Shown: positions 18,261-27,541, counted from the stretch's first letter. The stretch: 64,000 bases of DNA from HKST-UBA178 sp965223815 (GCA_965223815.1 OZ245019.1:3720001-3784000), one strand, 5' to 3'. The notes: generated from the sequence alone by a model not told the origin. Numbers and translations are program-made.

Positions 18261-18968
18261 CTATCTAACCTCTCGAAATAGTTCTCGGCTCTTAAGTGGC
18301 CGTTCACCCAAGTAGCGCGCTAGTACTAGCCGCGTGAGCGCGCGTGCCTCACGTAGCGCCCGCGGTTCCAGCAACTCACGCTGGAGCATCGCCAGCAACG
18401 TCGATCCACGTATTGCTCCGGTAATACCGGGCTCTGCCAGTACCGGTCCTCTATCGATTACATAATTGTACTCGCTGTTGGGGTTGAGCTGCGCACCTGT
18501 CTCAATCTCCCGATCTAACACCAACCCATATCCGAGTTGCTCGAGCATATCGACCTCAAAGTGGCGCAGTGACACTTCCATAGAGAATCCTTGGGAAAGC
18601 GTTTCCAGGGTGTGCGCATATCGGGCGAAAAGTGACTCATGGGGATCATTACGCCCCAAGAGACGCATCAACAGCTCATTCAGGTAAAAGCCGCAGTACA
18701 GCCGATTCCCTTGTAATACCAATGGCGCCGCCGCCGGCTCGAAGTTGACCAGCGTTTTCACTTCGCCCTTACCGGACCACGCTACAAGCAATGGAGTAAA
18801 GGGCTGCAAGATGGAGGCACTTCGAGATCCCCGCTTTCCCTTTACTCCTTTCGCCAAAGCGGGAAAGCGGCCGCCGGCCGGTGTAAAGCACTCAACTAGC
18901 AAGCTACTGTCGGAATACGACCGGCGATGCAGAAGATAGGCCGGTTGCAATAACGATTGCTTAGTCAC
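18261..18968 (-). CDS. recO: DNA repair protein RecO
   Basis: RecO loads RecA onto SSB-coated single-stranded DNA in the RecFOR pathway. The 235-residue protein has the N-terminal OB fold (AYLLHRRSYSDSSLLVECFT) and the helical C-terminal domain (LYCGFYLNELLMRLL). The start is a GTG overlapping the end of era by 8 bp, so it is translationally coupled. The usual Cys zinc ligands of some RecO proteins are absent, as is common in Gammaproteobacteria. Confidence 0.94.
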   Translation of the reverse strand: MTKQSLLQPAYLLHRRSYSDSSLLVECFTPAGGRFPALAKGVKGKRGSRSASILQPFTPLLVAWSGKGEVKTLVNFEPAAAPLVLQGNRLYCGFYLNELLMRLLGRNDPHESLFARYAHTLETLSQGFSMEVSLRHFEVDMLEQLGYGLVLDREIETGAQLNPNSEYNYVIDRGPVLAEPGITGAIRGSTLLAMLQRELLEPRALREARALTRLVLARYLGERPLKSRELFREVR

Positions 18969-19851
18969 CGTAGCCCAGGCGGACTAACGCATTTTCATCA
19001 CTGGACCAGCTTTTCTTGACCTTGACCCAGATCTGTAAAAACACCTTGGTGCCAAAAAAGCGTTCCATCTCGATTCGCGCGTTTTGTGCGACTTCTTTGA
19101 GTGCCGCCCCTCTTTTCCCAATGATGATATTTTTCTGTCCCTCTTTCTCCACCCAAACCAGAGCACTGATCCGATAGATTCCATCGCTCGCCTTGAAGTC
19201 TTCGATCTCAACTGTCAGAGCGTACGGTATCTCTTTGGCATAGCGACGAATCAGCTGTTCCCTCACGAATTCAGCGGCAAAGAAGCGCTCATTGCGATCC
19301 GTCAGCTGATCTCCCGGAAAGAGAGGCTCACCTTCCGGCATAAGGTCGAGTATCTTTTGCTCGAGAAGATCCACATTGTCTCCGCTCTCCGCCGAGATGG
19401 GGATAATCTCCGCGAAATCGTGGCGGCTTCTGAGCTCATCGAAAAATGGGAGAAGCACGCTCTTGTCCTTTACCCTGTCAATCTTGTTGACTGCAGCCAG
19501 CTTGACCGCGGTCATCGGGATAATGGACTCGAGTACCTTTGCATCCTCCAGCGTCCACTGAAGCGCTTCGACAACCAAAAGGATGATATCCACATCGGCC
19601 ATCGCCGAACGCGCTGCCCGATTAAGGTAGCGATTCATGGGTTGGTCGCCACGCTGATGCATACCCGGGGTATCTACAAAGAGAATCTGGCCGCCCTCTA
19701 GTGATTTCACACCCAGTATACTGTGTCGAGTGGTTTGTGGTTTGCGCGAGGTAATCGCCAGCTTCTGCCCCACCAATCGGTTTATCAACGTCGACTTGCC
19801 GACATTGGGCCGTCCTGCTAACACGCAATATCCGGCGCGCTGAATGCTCAA
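18961..19851 (-). CDS. era: GTPase Era
   Basis: Essential ribosome-assembly GTPase that binds the 3' end of 16S rRNA. The 296 residues show G1 GRPNVGKST, G3 DTPGM, G4 NKID, then a C-terminal KH RNA-binding domain with IIGKRGAALKEVA. The start is a TTG that overlaps the rnc stop in a TTGA tetramer. The gene is one of three consecutive genes with non-ATG, overlapping starts. Confidence 0.97.
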   Translation of the reverse strand: MSIQRAGYCVLAGRPNVGKSTLINRLVGQKLAITSRKPQTTRHSILGVKSLEGGQILFVDTPGMHQRGDQPMNRYLNRAARSAMADVDIILLVVEALQWTLEDAKVLESIIPMTAVKLAAVNKIDRVKDKSVLLPFFDELRSRHDFAEIIPISAESGDNVDLLEQKILDLMPEGEPLFPGDQLTDRNERFFAAEFVREQLIRRYAKEIPYALTVEIEDFKASDGIYRISALVWVEKEGQKNIIIGKRGAALKEVAQNARIEMERFFGTKVFLQIWVKVKKSWSSDENALVRLGYGD

Positions 19852-20522
19852 ACTCTCAATTCCTCCAAAACCCGCGAGGCGGCATCCTGCTCAGCCTCCT
19901 TTCTGCTGCTTCCCCTACCCCGACAGGATACCTCCAGATCAGCAACTTTGCATTCGACTTCAAAGCGCTGCGCGTGGTGCTCCCCAGAGACCTCCAGAAT
20001 GGTATACATAGGTAGTGCCAGACGCCGCGCCTGGAGATATTCCTGAAGACATGTCTTGGGATCCTTCTCCTGGGAGTCAACAGAGAGGTTCCTAAGATGC
20101 GTCCGGAGCAGATTGTGAACAACCTCTTGGGCGGCCAGATATCCACCATCCAAATAGACCGCGGCAAGCACGGCCTCCATAGCATCCGCCAGAATTGAAT
20201 CCCGGGCATGCCCACCGCTGCGTAGCTCTCCTGCTCCCAGTCTTAAATACTCGCCCAAGGCAAGCCCTTTGGCGATTTTCGCCAAGGTATCCTTTTTAAC
20301 CAGTCGTGCGCGCAACCGGCTAAGCTGACCCTCTCGTGCGGTGGGGACTTTGCGATATAAGGCATCAGCAACGAAGAATCCGAGAATGGCGTCGCCCAGG
20401 AATTCCAGCCTTTCATTATTGGGGTTGCCCACACTTCTGTGGGTCAAAGCCTGCTCGAGTATCTCGCGTTCTTTGAATTGATAGCCAATTTGACGGGAGA
20501 AACGCTCCAGCGGTTCCGTCAA
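19848..20522 (-). CDS. rnc: ribonuclease III
   Basis: Double-strand-specific endoribonuclease for rRNA precursor processing and mRNA control. The 224 residues contain the signature NERLEFLGDAILGFFVAD, the second catalytic cluster near DAMEAVLAAVYLDGG, and a C-terminal double-strand-binding domain ending RKEAEQDAASRVLEEL. It starts at a TTG inside a TTGA overlap with the upstream DUF4845 gene, and is coupled in turn to era. Confidence 0.97.
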   Translation of the reverse strand: MTEPLERFSRQIGYQFKEREILEQALTHRSVGNPNNERLEFLGDAILGFFVADALYRKVPTAREGQLSRLRARLVKKDTLAKIAKGLALGEYLRLGAGELRSGGHARDSILADAMEAVLAAVYLDGGYLAAQEVVHNLLRTHLRNLSVDSQEKDPKTCLQEYLQARRLALPMYTILEVSGEHHAQRFEVECKVADLEVSCRGRGSSRKEAEQDAASRVLEELRV

Positions 20523-20899
20523 TTGGACACTAGCTCCACTTGATCGGAAAAGGTCACGATTGCATCAACATTGCCCGCCATGTTAGTGCGAACATCATAG
20601 CTGATATCCACCGTGGTCACTCCGCTGCTTCGCTTGATCTTTATGGCATCACGCTTCATATCATAGACTCCATTCACCTTGAGTCTCTTCTGCACAAGCT
20701 TGCGGATCTCGGCCACTGATTTCTTGGTAATCAGCGGCTCCTCTTCCAAGGACTTCAATACCGTCACTACAGAAAAATGTTCAAGGTAGATAGGTCCGAG
20801 TTTAAGAACAAGCAGTGAAAAAAAACCAATCAGCGCCAGTATCACCAGCCAGCCAGTACCCGTAACTCCATTTTGTCTGTGACGATTGTTCATTGCCAT
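20519..20899 (-). CDS. DUF4845 small membrane protein
   Basis: A 126-residue protein with one N-terminal membrane helix (WLVILALIGFFSLLVLKLG) and a small periplasmic domain. Proteins of this type (DUF4845) are regularly found between lepB and rnc in Gammaproteobacteria, which is the position here. Its function is unknown. It overlaps rnc by 4 bp and lies 20 bp after lepB. Confidence 0.82.
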   Translation of the reverse strand: MAMNNRHRQNGVTGTGWLVILALIGFFSLLVLKLGPIYLEHFSVVTVLKSLEEEPLITKKSVAEIRKLVQKRLKVNGVYDMKRDAIKIKRSSGVTTVDISYDVRTNMAGNVDAIVTFSDQVELVSN

Positions 20900-20919
20900 A
20901 TCTCCTAACCATTTCCTAT

Positions 20920-21735
20920 TTACTCAATACCATTGCCTATGCGCTCCCAGGAGATGGGAAAGCCCGGGAGGTTACCGTCCCAGCTCATCCAAATACCAAA
21001 GGCTTTGCCAACCAAATTTTCTTCCGGCACCAAACCCCAGCAGCGGCTATCGTTGCTGTTGTCACGGTTGTCTCCCATGACGAAATACTGGCCATTGGGG
21101 ACTATGACCGGTCCCTGCTGGAGTACTTGGCACCCGTAGCCGAAATCAGGCACCCTGGGATTGATCAGCACATCGTGCTCCCGTGTACCCAGCTCCTCTC
21201 TGTTGTGCTGGACACCCGTCTCTCGTGATCCGCTCCCGCTACCTGTATATTTTCCCACCGGGGTCTGCGGTTGCGGCTTGCCATTTACATAAAGCGTCTT
21301 TTCCCGATACCAAATTTTGTCTCCCGGAATCCCAACCACGCGCTTGATGTAATCCACTCTGGTATCCTGCGGGTATTTAAACACCACCACATCGCCCCGT
21401 TGCGGCTCTCCCATTTCGATCACCTTACGATTGAGCACCGGTAGGCGAATTCCGTATGTGAATTTGTTGACCAGTATGAAATCGCCTACCAGAAGCGTAG
21501 GCATCATCGAGCCCGAGGGTATTCGGAAAGGTTCAACAAGAAACGAGCGCAACACCAGCACAATGAGGATGATGGGAAAGAACGATCGTGAATACTCTAC
21601 CAGCATCGGTTCCTTAACGGTCTCATCACCCGCCGCTTCACGCCGCTTGCGTGCGAAAAACACGACATCCACCAGCCAAATGAAACCAGTAGCAAAGGTC
21701 GCCAAAACCAAAAACGCGGGAAAATCGAAATTCAT
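20920..21735 (-). CDS. lepB: signal peptidase I
   Basis: Inner-membrane protease that removes signal peptides from exported proteins. It has two N-terminal membrane helices (about 5-25 and 50-70), the catalytic serine in PSGSMMPTLL and the general-base lysine in DYIKRVVGIPGD, then the C-terminal motif GDNRDNSNDSR. The frame stays open back to a TTG at 21765, but the ATG at 21735 (MNFDFPAF) is the normal start and has AGGCGAG upstream. It follows lepA by about 90 bp. Confidence 0.96.
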   Translation of the reverse strand: MNFDFPAFLVLATFATGFIWLVDVVFFARKRREAAGDETVKEPMLVEYSRSFFPIILIVLVLRSFLVEPFRIPSGSMMPTLLVGDFILVNKFTYGIRLPVLNRKVIEMGEPQRGDVVVFKYPQDTRVDYIKRVVGIPGDKIWYREKTLYVNGKPQPQTPVGKYTGSGSGSRETGVQHNREELGTREHDVLINPRVPDFGYGCQVLQQGPVIVPNGQYFVMGDNRDNSNDSRCWGLVPEENLVGKAFGIWMSWDGNLPGFPISWERIGNGIE

Positions 21736-21827
21736 AAAATCTGCTCGCCTACTTTGATTGACCAAACACGCCGGAAATCAGGTGTCCAGGTTTTCCAAGA
21801 CCGAATAGGCAGGTACCAGAATACCTA

Positions 21828-23633
21828 TTAGTCCTCTTTACCCACCTTCAATACTGCAAGGAAGGCCTCCTGGGGAATCTCTACACTGCCCACCTGCTTC
21901 ATACGTTTCTTTCCCGCTTTCTGTTTCTCCAACAATTTCCGTTTCCGAGTGATGTCACCACCGTAACATTTAGCGGTAACATTTTTGCGTAACGCCTTCA
22001 CTGTCGTACGCGCCAGGATCTTGGTGCCGATAGCTGCCTGGATCGCCACTTCAAACATCTGCCGGGGAATCAGCCCCTTCATTTTCACCGTGAGTTCCCT
22101 GCCTCTTGACTCAGCATGGTCCCGGTGGACGATTACAGAAAGCGCATCAATGGTCTCGCCGTTGATCAGGATATCCAGCTTGATCAGAGGCGCGACCTGA
22201 AATCGCTTAAACTCATACTCGAACGAAGCATAACCTCTGCTAACCGACTTCAGGCGATCAAAAAAGTCGAGCACCACCTCATTCATCGGCAAGTCATAGG
22301 TTATCTGCACCTGCCCCCCCAGATATTGCAGGTTCTTCTGCTGGCCACGTTTTTCCACACACAGCGTGATCACATTCCCCAGATAGTCCTGGGGCACCAA
22401 GATATGCGCCTCGATAATCGGCTCACGCACCTCCTGTAACAGGTTGGATGGGGGAAGATCGGCGGGATTGTCTATCAGTGTGATCGTGCCATCGGTTTGC
22501 ACCACTTCGTAAATGACTGTTGGCGCCGTGGTAATAAGATCGAGGTCGTACTCCCTTTCTAATCGCTCCTGGACGATTTCCATGTGCAACATGCCGAGAA
22601 AACCGCAACGAAAGCCGAAGCCCAGTGCCTGCGAAGTCTCGGGTTCGAAATGTAGAGCTGAATCGTTGAGTTTCAGTTTCTGCAAGGACTCCCGCAAATC
22701 TGTGTAATCGTCCGAATTCACCGGGTAGAGACCGGCAAATACCCGGGGCTGCATCTCCTTGAAGCCGGGCAGTGGGCTATCCGCCCTGCGATCATTCAGC
22801 GTAAGAGTATCGCCCACTGGCACGCCATCTATTTCCTTTATTCCGGCGATGACAAATCCCACTTCACCGGTTCCAAGCATTCGTTTCTCAACCCGCTTGG
22901 GTGTGAATACTCCTACCTTATCGACCTGATAAGTTCGTCCCGTAGACATGACATAGACCTTGTCCCTCGGTCTGAGCACACCATTCTTGATCCGAACCAG
23001 TGAGATGACACCGACATAAGCGTCAAACCAAGAATCAATAATCAGCGCCTGCAACGGCAGACTTTCGTCACCTTTGGGCGGCGGCACAACAGCCACCAGC
23101 TCTTCCAGCAGTGAAGGAATCCCTTCACCGGTCTTGGCGCTTACTCTGATGGCATCCGTTGCTTCCAGACCGATTATCTCCTCAATCTCGTTTATAACCC
23201 GCTCAGGCTCCGCGGCGGGAAGATCGATTTTGTTCAGTACCGGTAATACCTCCAGATCCTGCTCAATCGCGGTGTAGCAATTGGCTACACTCTGCGCTTC
23301 CACACCCTGAGCGGCATCCACGACCAACAGCGCCCCCTCGCAGGCAGCCAGTGATCGCGACACCTCATAGGAAAAGTCGACGTGGCCGGGGGTATCGATA
23401 AAATTAAGCTGGTAGACTTGGCCGTCGTTAGCCCGATAATCCAAGGTCACACTCTGGGCCTTGATGGTAATTCCCCGTTCGCGCTCCAAGTCCATGGAAT
23501 CCAAAACCTGAGCCGCCATCTCCCGCTCCATTAATCCACCACATATCTGGATGAATCGATCAGCTATGGTCGATTTTCCATGGTCGATGTGGGCTATGAT
23601 GGAAAAATTGCGAATGTGCTGGAGGTCAGTCAT
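21828..23633 (-). CDS. lepA: elongation factor 4 (LepA)
   Basis: Ribosome-associated GTPase linked to back-translocation, initiation and 30S assembly. The 601 residues show G1 AHIDHGKST, G3 DTPGH, G4 NKID and the LepA-specific C-terminal domain (KCYGGDITRKRKLLEKQK). No good ribosome-binding site precedes the ATG. Instead an intrinsic terminator hairpin with a T-run ends 10 nt upstream, which suggests attenuated expression. Confidence 0.97.
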   Translation of the reverse strand: MTDLQHIRNFSIIAHIDHGKSTIADRFIQICGGLMEREMAAQVLDSMDLERERGITIKAQSVTLDYRANDGQVYQLNFIDTPGHVDFSYEVSRSLAACEGALLVVDAAQGVEAQSVANCYTAIEQDLEVLPVLNKIDLPAAEPERVINEIEEIIGLEATDAIRVSAKTGEGIPSLLEELVAVVPPPKGDESLPLQALIIDSWFDAYVGVISLVRIKNGVLRPRDKVYVMSTGRTYQVDKVGVFTPKRVEKRMLGTGEVGFVIAGIKEIDGVPVGDTLTLNDRRADSPLPGFKEMQPRVFAGLYPVNSDDYTDLRESLQKLKLNDSALHFEPETSQALGFGFRCGFLGMLHMEIVQERLEREYDLDLITTAPTVIYEVVQTDGTITLIDNPADLPPSNLLQEVREPIIEAHILVPQDYLGNVITLCVEKRGQQKNLQYLGGQVQITYDLPMNEVVLDFFDRLKSVSRGYASFEYEFKRFQVAPLIKLDILINGETIDALSVIVHRDHAESRGRELTVKMKGLIPRQMFEVAIQAAIGTKILARTTVKALRKNVTAKCYGGDITRKRKLLEKQKAGKKRMKQVGSVEIPQEAFLAVLKVGKED

Positions 23634-23642
23634 TTAGTAACC

Positions 23643-23675
23643 AAAAAACGGAACTCCCCGATTCGGAAAGTTCCG
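23643..23675 (-). terminator. intrinsic terminator/attenuator in the lepA leader
   Basis: Read on the minus strand, a CGGAACT / AGTTCCG stem (23669-23675 and 23649-23655) has an inner CCG/CGG pair set in its loop and is followed by six T (23643-23648). It ends just before the lepA start codon at 23633. It may terminate the rpoE-to-glutaredoxin transcript, or control read-through into lepA. Confidence 0.8.
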
Positions 23676-23709
23676 TCGCTGTTCTCGGACCCGGATTATA
23701 AACCGCCTT

Positions 23710-23737
23710 ATAATACCCCAGATCGGCCCACTCTCAA
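23710..23737 (-). promoter_or_regulatory. candidate sigma-70 promoter upstream of lepA
   Basis: Minus-strand TTGAGA (23732-23737, overlapping the stop codon of the glutaredoxin-like gene) and TATTAT (23710-23715) are 16 bp apart, each matching 5 of 6 consensus bases. Transcription would start near 23703, so the leader would contain the terminator hairpin. Confidence 0.5.
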
Positions 23738-23997
23738 ACCGTTATCCGCCCCTCATCTAAGTGTCGCATCAGCGCTACAGGATCCAGGTAGTAGTTGCAC
23801 AACACTTGGTCGCCGTCCGCGAGCACTGGGACCAAGGGACCAAATCGAGCCGCTAAAGTGGCGTCACTATCAACATTAACCGCTTCTATTCTGAAGGGCC
23901 GGTCGACCTGCAGGCGCTGCAAATGTTGCCACATGTCGTCGCAGAGGTGGCATTCCGGCCGATAATAAAAAGTTAGCGCTGCCTTAGACTGCTCCAA
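23734..23997 (-). CDS. glutaredoxin-family thiol protein (DUF836-like)
   Basis: An 87-residue thioredoxin-fold protein with the redox motif CHLC near its N-terminus (YYRPECHLCDDM) and the cis-Pro segment VPVLADGD. Small glutaredoxin-like proteins of this kind commonly sit near mucD/lepA in Gammaproteobacteria. The physiological partner is unknown. It starts 4 bp after the mucD stop, so it is co-transcribed with the sigma-E module. Confidence 0.82.
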   Translation of the reverse strand: MEQSKAALTFYYRPECHLCDDMWQHLQRLQVDRPFRIEAVNVDSDATLAARFGPLVPVLADGDQVLCNYYLDPVALMRHLDEGRITV

Positions 23998-24001
23998 AAG
24001 G

Positions 24002-25441
24002 CTAGTCGCCTGGTATTTTCATGGGAAGAAAGATTTGGCCTGATCGCCGCATTACTAACACCGCCACCGTGCGCCCTTTTGGAAGTGATTTGATCAAGTC
24101 CCTAAAACTCTTAACGTTCTTCACCTTGATCTGATTGACCATCTGTATCAAATCACCGACCCTGATATCAGCGTCTCGAGCTGGGCCTTCGGCAACCTCT
24201 TTAACTAGAACACCCTCAGCATCCGCTATACCAAGCTGTTCTTGATGTTCCGGGGTAACGTCTTCCACTACCAAACCCAAAAATTCCTGCTTTTTTTGTG
24301 GTGCGGCACCAGCCTCAGCCATCGCCTCCTCAGAAGGCAATTCCCCGATGTCAACAGTGAGAGCGATAACCTTACCACCCCTAAGCACGTTTAGCTCTGC
24401 CGGCTTGTCGACCCGGCTGGATCCCACCAGGGGGGGAAGCATGGAAGAGTTGGATATCGGCTTACCGTTGAAACTGAGTATGACATCGCCGGCCTGCATG
24501 CCAGCCTTGCTGGCCGGACTGTCTGGCAGTACCCGCGCCACCAATGCGCCTTTAGGGTGGTCCATGCCGAATGCATCTGCCAGTTCCCTGGTGACGTCCT
24601 GGATCAACACACCCAACCAGCCACGGGTTACTCTCCCTTTTGTCCGCAGTTGATCCACCACATTCATTGCCATCTCTATAGGAATGGCAAAAGAGAGTCC
24701 CATGTAGCCCCCGGTTCGACTATAGATCTGGGAATTGACACCCACGACCTCTCCATCCAGGTTGAACAGGGGGCCGCCGGAATTCCCTGGATTAATTGCG
24801 ACATCCGTCTGGATAAAGGGGACATAGTTCTCGCTCGGTAGGCTACGCCCCTTAGCACTGACTATGCCTGCGGTGACCGAGTGGTCAAATCCAAAGGGGG
24901 AACCGATGGCCAGCACCCACTCGCCCACTTTCAAATCCGAGGTCTTGCCGATGGTTACTACCGGCAGACCGTTCGCTTCGATCTTCAGCAGCGCCACGTC
25001 GCTACGCTTGTCTTTGCCGATAATCTTCGCCACAAACTCACGCCGATCGCTGAGTCGGACAACCACCTCGTCAGCACTCTCAACGACGTGGTTGTTCGTC
25101 AAGATATAACCATCGGCGGAAATGACGAACCCAGAACCCAGAGACTGCGTATCGAAGCCTCTGGGAGACTCCTGAGGACCGCCTTCTCCAAAGAACCGCT
25201 CAAAAAACTCGTTGAATGGACTATTCTCGGGAAGATCAGGAATCTGAAATTCGTGGCGAAATCGATTACTCGTTGTTTTGTGCTGCTTGGTGCTTATGTT
25301 CACCACTGACGGGCTATTTTTCTCCGCCAGTTCCGCGAAATCGGGCAAAGACCGCGCCTGGGCGACCGCCGCTGAAAGTAGACACCAGCCCAGGAACAAT
25401 CCAGAAGCGACGTGTCGATTTTTTACCAACGAAGAAATCAT
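24002..25441 (-). CDS. mucD: periplasmic serine protease MucD (DegP/HtrA family)
   Basis: Periplasmic protease-chaperone that degrades misfolded envelope proteins and dampens sigma-E/AlgU activity. It has a signal peptide ending AVAQA, the catalytic triad in TNNHVV, RSDVAL and GNSGGPLFN, and two C-terminal PDZ domains (RGWLGVLIQD and LGLVVEDV). The frame is open from 25492, overlapping rseC, but the ATG at 25441 gives a proper signal peptide and a 22-bp gap to rseC. Placement downstream of rseA-rseB-rseC matches the pseudomonad algU-mucABCD order. Confidence 0.95.
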   Translation of the reverse strand: MISSLVKNRHVASGLFLGWCLLSAAVAQARSLPDFAELAEKNSPSVVNISTKQHKTTSNRFRHEFQIPDLPENSPFNEFFERFFGEGGPQESPRGFDTQSLGSGFVISADGYILTNNHVVESADEVVVRLSDRREFVAKIIGKDKRSDVALLKIEANGLPVVTIGKTSDLKVGEWVLAIGSPFGFDHSVTAGIVSAKGRSLPSENYVPFIQTDVAINPGNSGGPLFNLDGEVVGVNSQIYSRTGGYMGLSFAIPIEMAMNVVDQLRTKGRVTRGWLGVLIQDVTRELADAFGMDHPKGALVARVLPDSPASKAGMQAGDVILSFNGKPISNSSMLPPLVGSSRVDKPAELNVLRGGKVIALTVDIGELPSEEAMAEAGAAPQKKQEFLGLVVEDVTPEHQEQLGIADAEGVLVKEVAEGPARDADIRVGDLIQMVNQIKVKNVKSFRDLIKSLPKGRTVAVLVMRRSGQIFLPMKIPGD

Positions 25442-25463
25442 AGAAGTAACACTCCAGCGGTAC

Positions 25464-25937
25464 TCAGGTTGTCTCATAAGGCACGGGCACACTCACGTCC
25501 CATCTCAATATCACCGCCTGCGGCTGTTCGGAGCAAGCCGCGAGATCGCGTTTCCGCACCCACAATAATGCGGCTACTAATCCCAGTAGACCGCCCGCTA
25601 CAGACCAAGGTTCCGTAGCGTCGAATTGTAAAAAACCCGCAAGCCACTGGCCAGCCATGGCAAAACCCATCAGCGCTAACAGGGGCAGGAGATAAACAGT
25701 GAAAGAGGCTTTAGAAAAATCGGATTCATTCAGGCCGATAATTACCTGATCTCCCGGGTTGGCTCCAATGGCATTAGACACGGTTACCCGGACTACTTTG
25801 TTACCAAACAACCCCGCCAAGACACTGGTCCCGCAACCGTCCCGCGACTCACAACCACCACAGGCTGTCTGACGTCGGGTTTCGACCAATGCCAACATCC
25901 CGCTGGTGGAAACGACCCGGGCTCGCTCTTCGATCAC
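25464..25937 (-). CDS. rseC: RseC/MucC, sigma-E and SoxR modulator
   Basis: Inner-membrane protein of the RseC/MucC family, linked in different species to sigma-E control and to SoxR reduction. The 157 residues have a Cys-rich N-terminus (TACGGCESRDGCG), suggestive of a redox centre, then two membrane helices (TVYLLPLLALMGFAMAG and VAGGLLGLVAALLWV) and a short cytoplasmic tail. It starts 3 bp after the rseB stop. Confidence 0.92.
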   Translation of the reverse strand: MIEERARVVSTSGMLALVETRRQTACGGCESRDGCGTSVLAGLFGNKVVRVTVSNAIGANPGDQVIIGLNESDFSKASFTVYLLPLLALMGFAMAGQWLAGFLQFDATEPWSVAGGLLGLVAALLWVRKRDLAACSEQPQAVILRWDVSVPVPYETT

Positions 25938-25940
25938 GGG

Positions 25941-26915
25941 TTAGTGGCCCGCCCGCCGCAAAGCCATAGCCGCTTTTTCGACGGTCTGCGCTGGAACGGT
26001 GCCCACCGCGGTGATCTGATAGCCATCTACCTGGCGCCCGAAGGCATTTACGGCACCCATCCCAGAGCTTCCGGTCAGGCCTTCACCCTCTTCCAGATTC
26101 TCTACATACACCGACAAAGATGCCAGACCATCTGACAGAACGAAGTGCTCGGTGGATGAGTTCTCGCCATCTCCCGCCGGTATCCGCGCCTGGAGACTGA
26201 TTGAAAAACCTGCGGGGAGCCCTTCGAAAACCCACCCTATCGCATCCTTGCCTTGAACTACGCGGGTTGGCCTGTGCTGCTCCCAGTGGTAGTCCTCCCT
26301 CCCATCGAGATGGCCAGCCACACCGACGTCCACGGAAGGATCTATCTGAATTGACGTAAACATGAGTTGGGAGACCACGGATCCATCGGTGTCCAACATG
26401 TCCGTCTTTAGTGGCAGCGCACTATCCAAATCGAGAAACAGGCGGTATCCGTAGCGAAAGCGGTCCCTGGGCAGTATCGCAACTATTTGAGATTGGCGAT
26501 CTGCTACTCTGGCACGACCCAGCAGTTGAAACGCGTAGTAGGCCGAAAGCTCTTCCGTCTCCAGTTCAGAGATGAATACGAGTCCACTGCTAGACTTTCT
26601 GCCGTTGATCAGGATCGATTTTGCGTCAGGTGCTATACAAGTTACCGATGCGTCATCCCTCACTACCTCTCTAGCGGCGCCATTGAGGGAAACCAGCCGC
26701 TCCTTCTCACCGTTGGCGTCCACCGTATGTATCACCCGCATTAACTCCAGATTGTCGTCATGCAGATGAACGAAATCACCCTGGTAGTTCAGGGTTCTGA
26801 CACTCTCTACCATTGCCTGAAGCCAGCCCACAACATCTTTTTCCACCGCCGCAGCAGGAGCATGCAATGAAAAAACCGCAAGTAGCGGAAACAGCCGCCC
26901 GGCCCAAGGTATCAT
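25941..26915 (-). CDS. rseB: sigma-E regulatory protein RseB/MucB
   Basis: Periplasmic protein that binds RseA/MucA, shields it from DegS-type cleavage and senses mislocalised lipopolysaccharide. The 324 residues have a signal peptide (LFPLLAVFSLHAPAAA) followed by the LolA-like domain (LNYQGDFVHLHDDNLELMRV) and the smaller C-terminal domain ending VEKAAMALR. It overlaps rseA by 4 bp, implying matched synthesis of the two partners. Confidence 0.95.
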   Translation of the reverse strand: MIPWAGRLFPLLAVFSLHAPAAAVEKDVVGWLQAMVESVRTLNYQGDFVHLHDDNLELMRVIHTVDANGEKERLVSLNGAAREVVRDDASVTCIAPDAKSILINGRKSSSGLVFISELETEELSAYYAFQLLGRARVADRQSQIVAILPRDRFRYGYRLFLDLDSALPLKTDMLDTDGSVVSQLMFTSIQIDPSVDVGVAGHLDGREDYHWEQHRPTRVVQGKDAIGWVFEGLPAGFSISLQARIPAGDGENSSTEHFVLSDGLASLSVYVENLEEGEGLTGSSGMGAVNAFGRQVDGYQITAVGTVPAQTVEKAAMALRRAGH

Positions 26916-27490
26916 TTACCTACGCCGCTGCCGTCGTAGCTGACAAATGTCGAGTAGGGCATGAGTCCCATACCCGCTGAGGCGGCATATTCATTGTGTT
27001 TTACCAGCAGTCTGTTCAGCTTGGACTCCACCTTGGATTCGTCCAGATTTTTCCATCGGGTACCCATTTGCGGGCTGGGTGAGACCGGAACCGGGGCAAC
27101 TGCTACCTGCAGTGGCCTTGCTCCAGTACCAACATCGCCGCTGTCGGTAATCTCGGTAAACGTGAGTACCGCGACAGTCGCCACGGATGCCGCTACGGCC
27201 GCGCCCATGGCCGGGCGCATCCATCTATCCGGCTGCTTCATTTGCGAAGCCGCTCGAGGCGCAGAGACTATAGCGGGCTCCCGCTCGATTTGCTCCCGCA
27301 CCTGAGCAGACACACCCGCAGCGGTTGTCCTCAACCCTTCACCTCTTAATACATCACCAATGAGATGATAACGATCCCAGGTATTTCTCAAAGGCTCTGA
27401 GGAGGCCACTCGATCGAGTAGAGCCGAGTTCTCGGAAACAAATTCATCATCCAGTAACGCCGACAGTTGCTCTTCAGTATTAATTGTCAT
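26912..27490 (-). CDS. rseA: anti-sigma-E factor RseA/MucA
   Basis: Single-pass inner-membrane anti-sigma factor. The N-terminal cytoplasmic domain (EQLSALLDDEF, LLDRVASSEPLRNTWDRYHLIGDVLRGE) binds sigma-E. A membrane helix lies at about 94-111 (MGAAVAASVATVAVLTF), and the periplasmic tail is the RseB-binding and proteolysis target. The length of 192 residues fits MucA-like proteins. It starts 51 bp after rpoE. Confidence 0.95.
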   Translation of the reverse strand: MTINTEEQLSALLDDEFVSENSALLDRVASSEPLRNTWDRYHLIGDVLRGEGLRTTAAGVSAQVREQIEREPAIVSAPRAASQMKQPDRWMRPAMGAAVAASVATVAVLTFTEITDSGDVGTGARPLQVAVAPVPVSPSPQMGTRWKNLDESKVESKLNRLLVKHNEYAASAGMGLMPYSTFVSYDGSGVGK

Positions 27491-27541
27491 GGTTTGTTCG
27501 ACATATCGAAGTTCTATCTGTTCAATTGCTGTTAACCATCT

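Noticed and set aside
24348..25309. Plus-strand frames opposite mucD
   Set aside because: Antisense shadows of a well-supported protease gene; no recognisable motifs.
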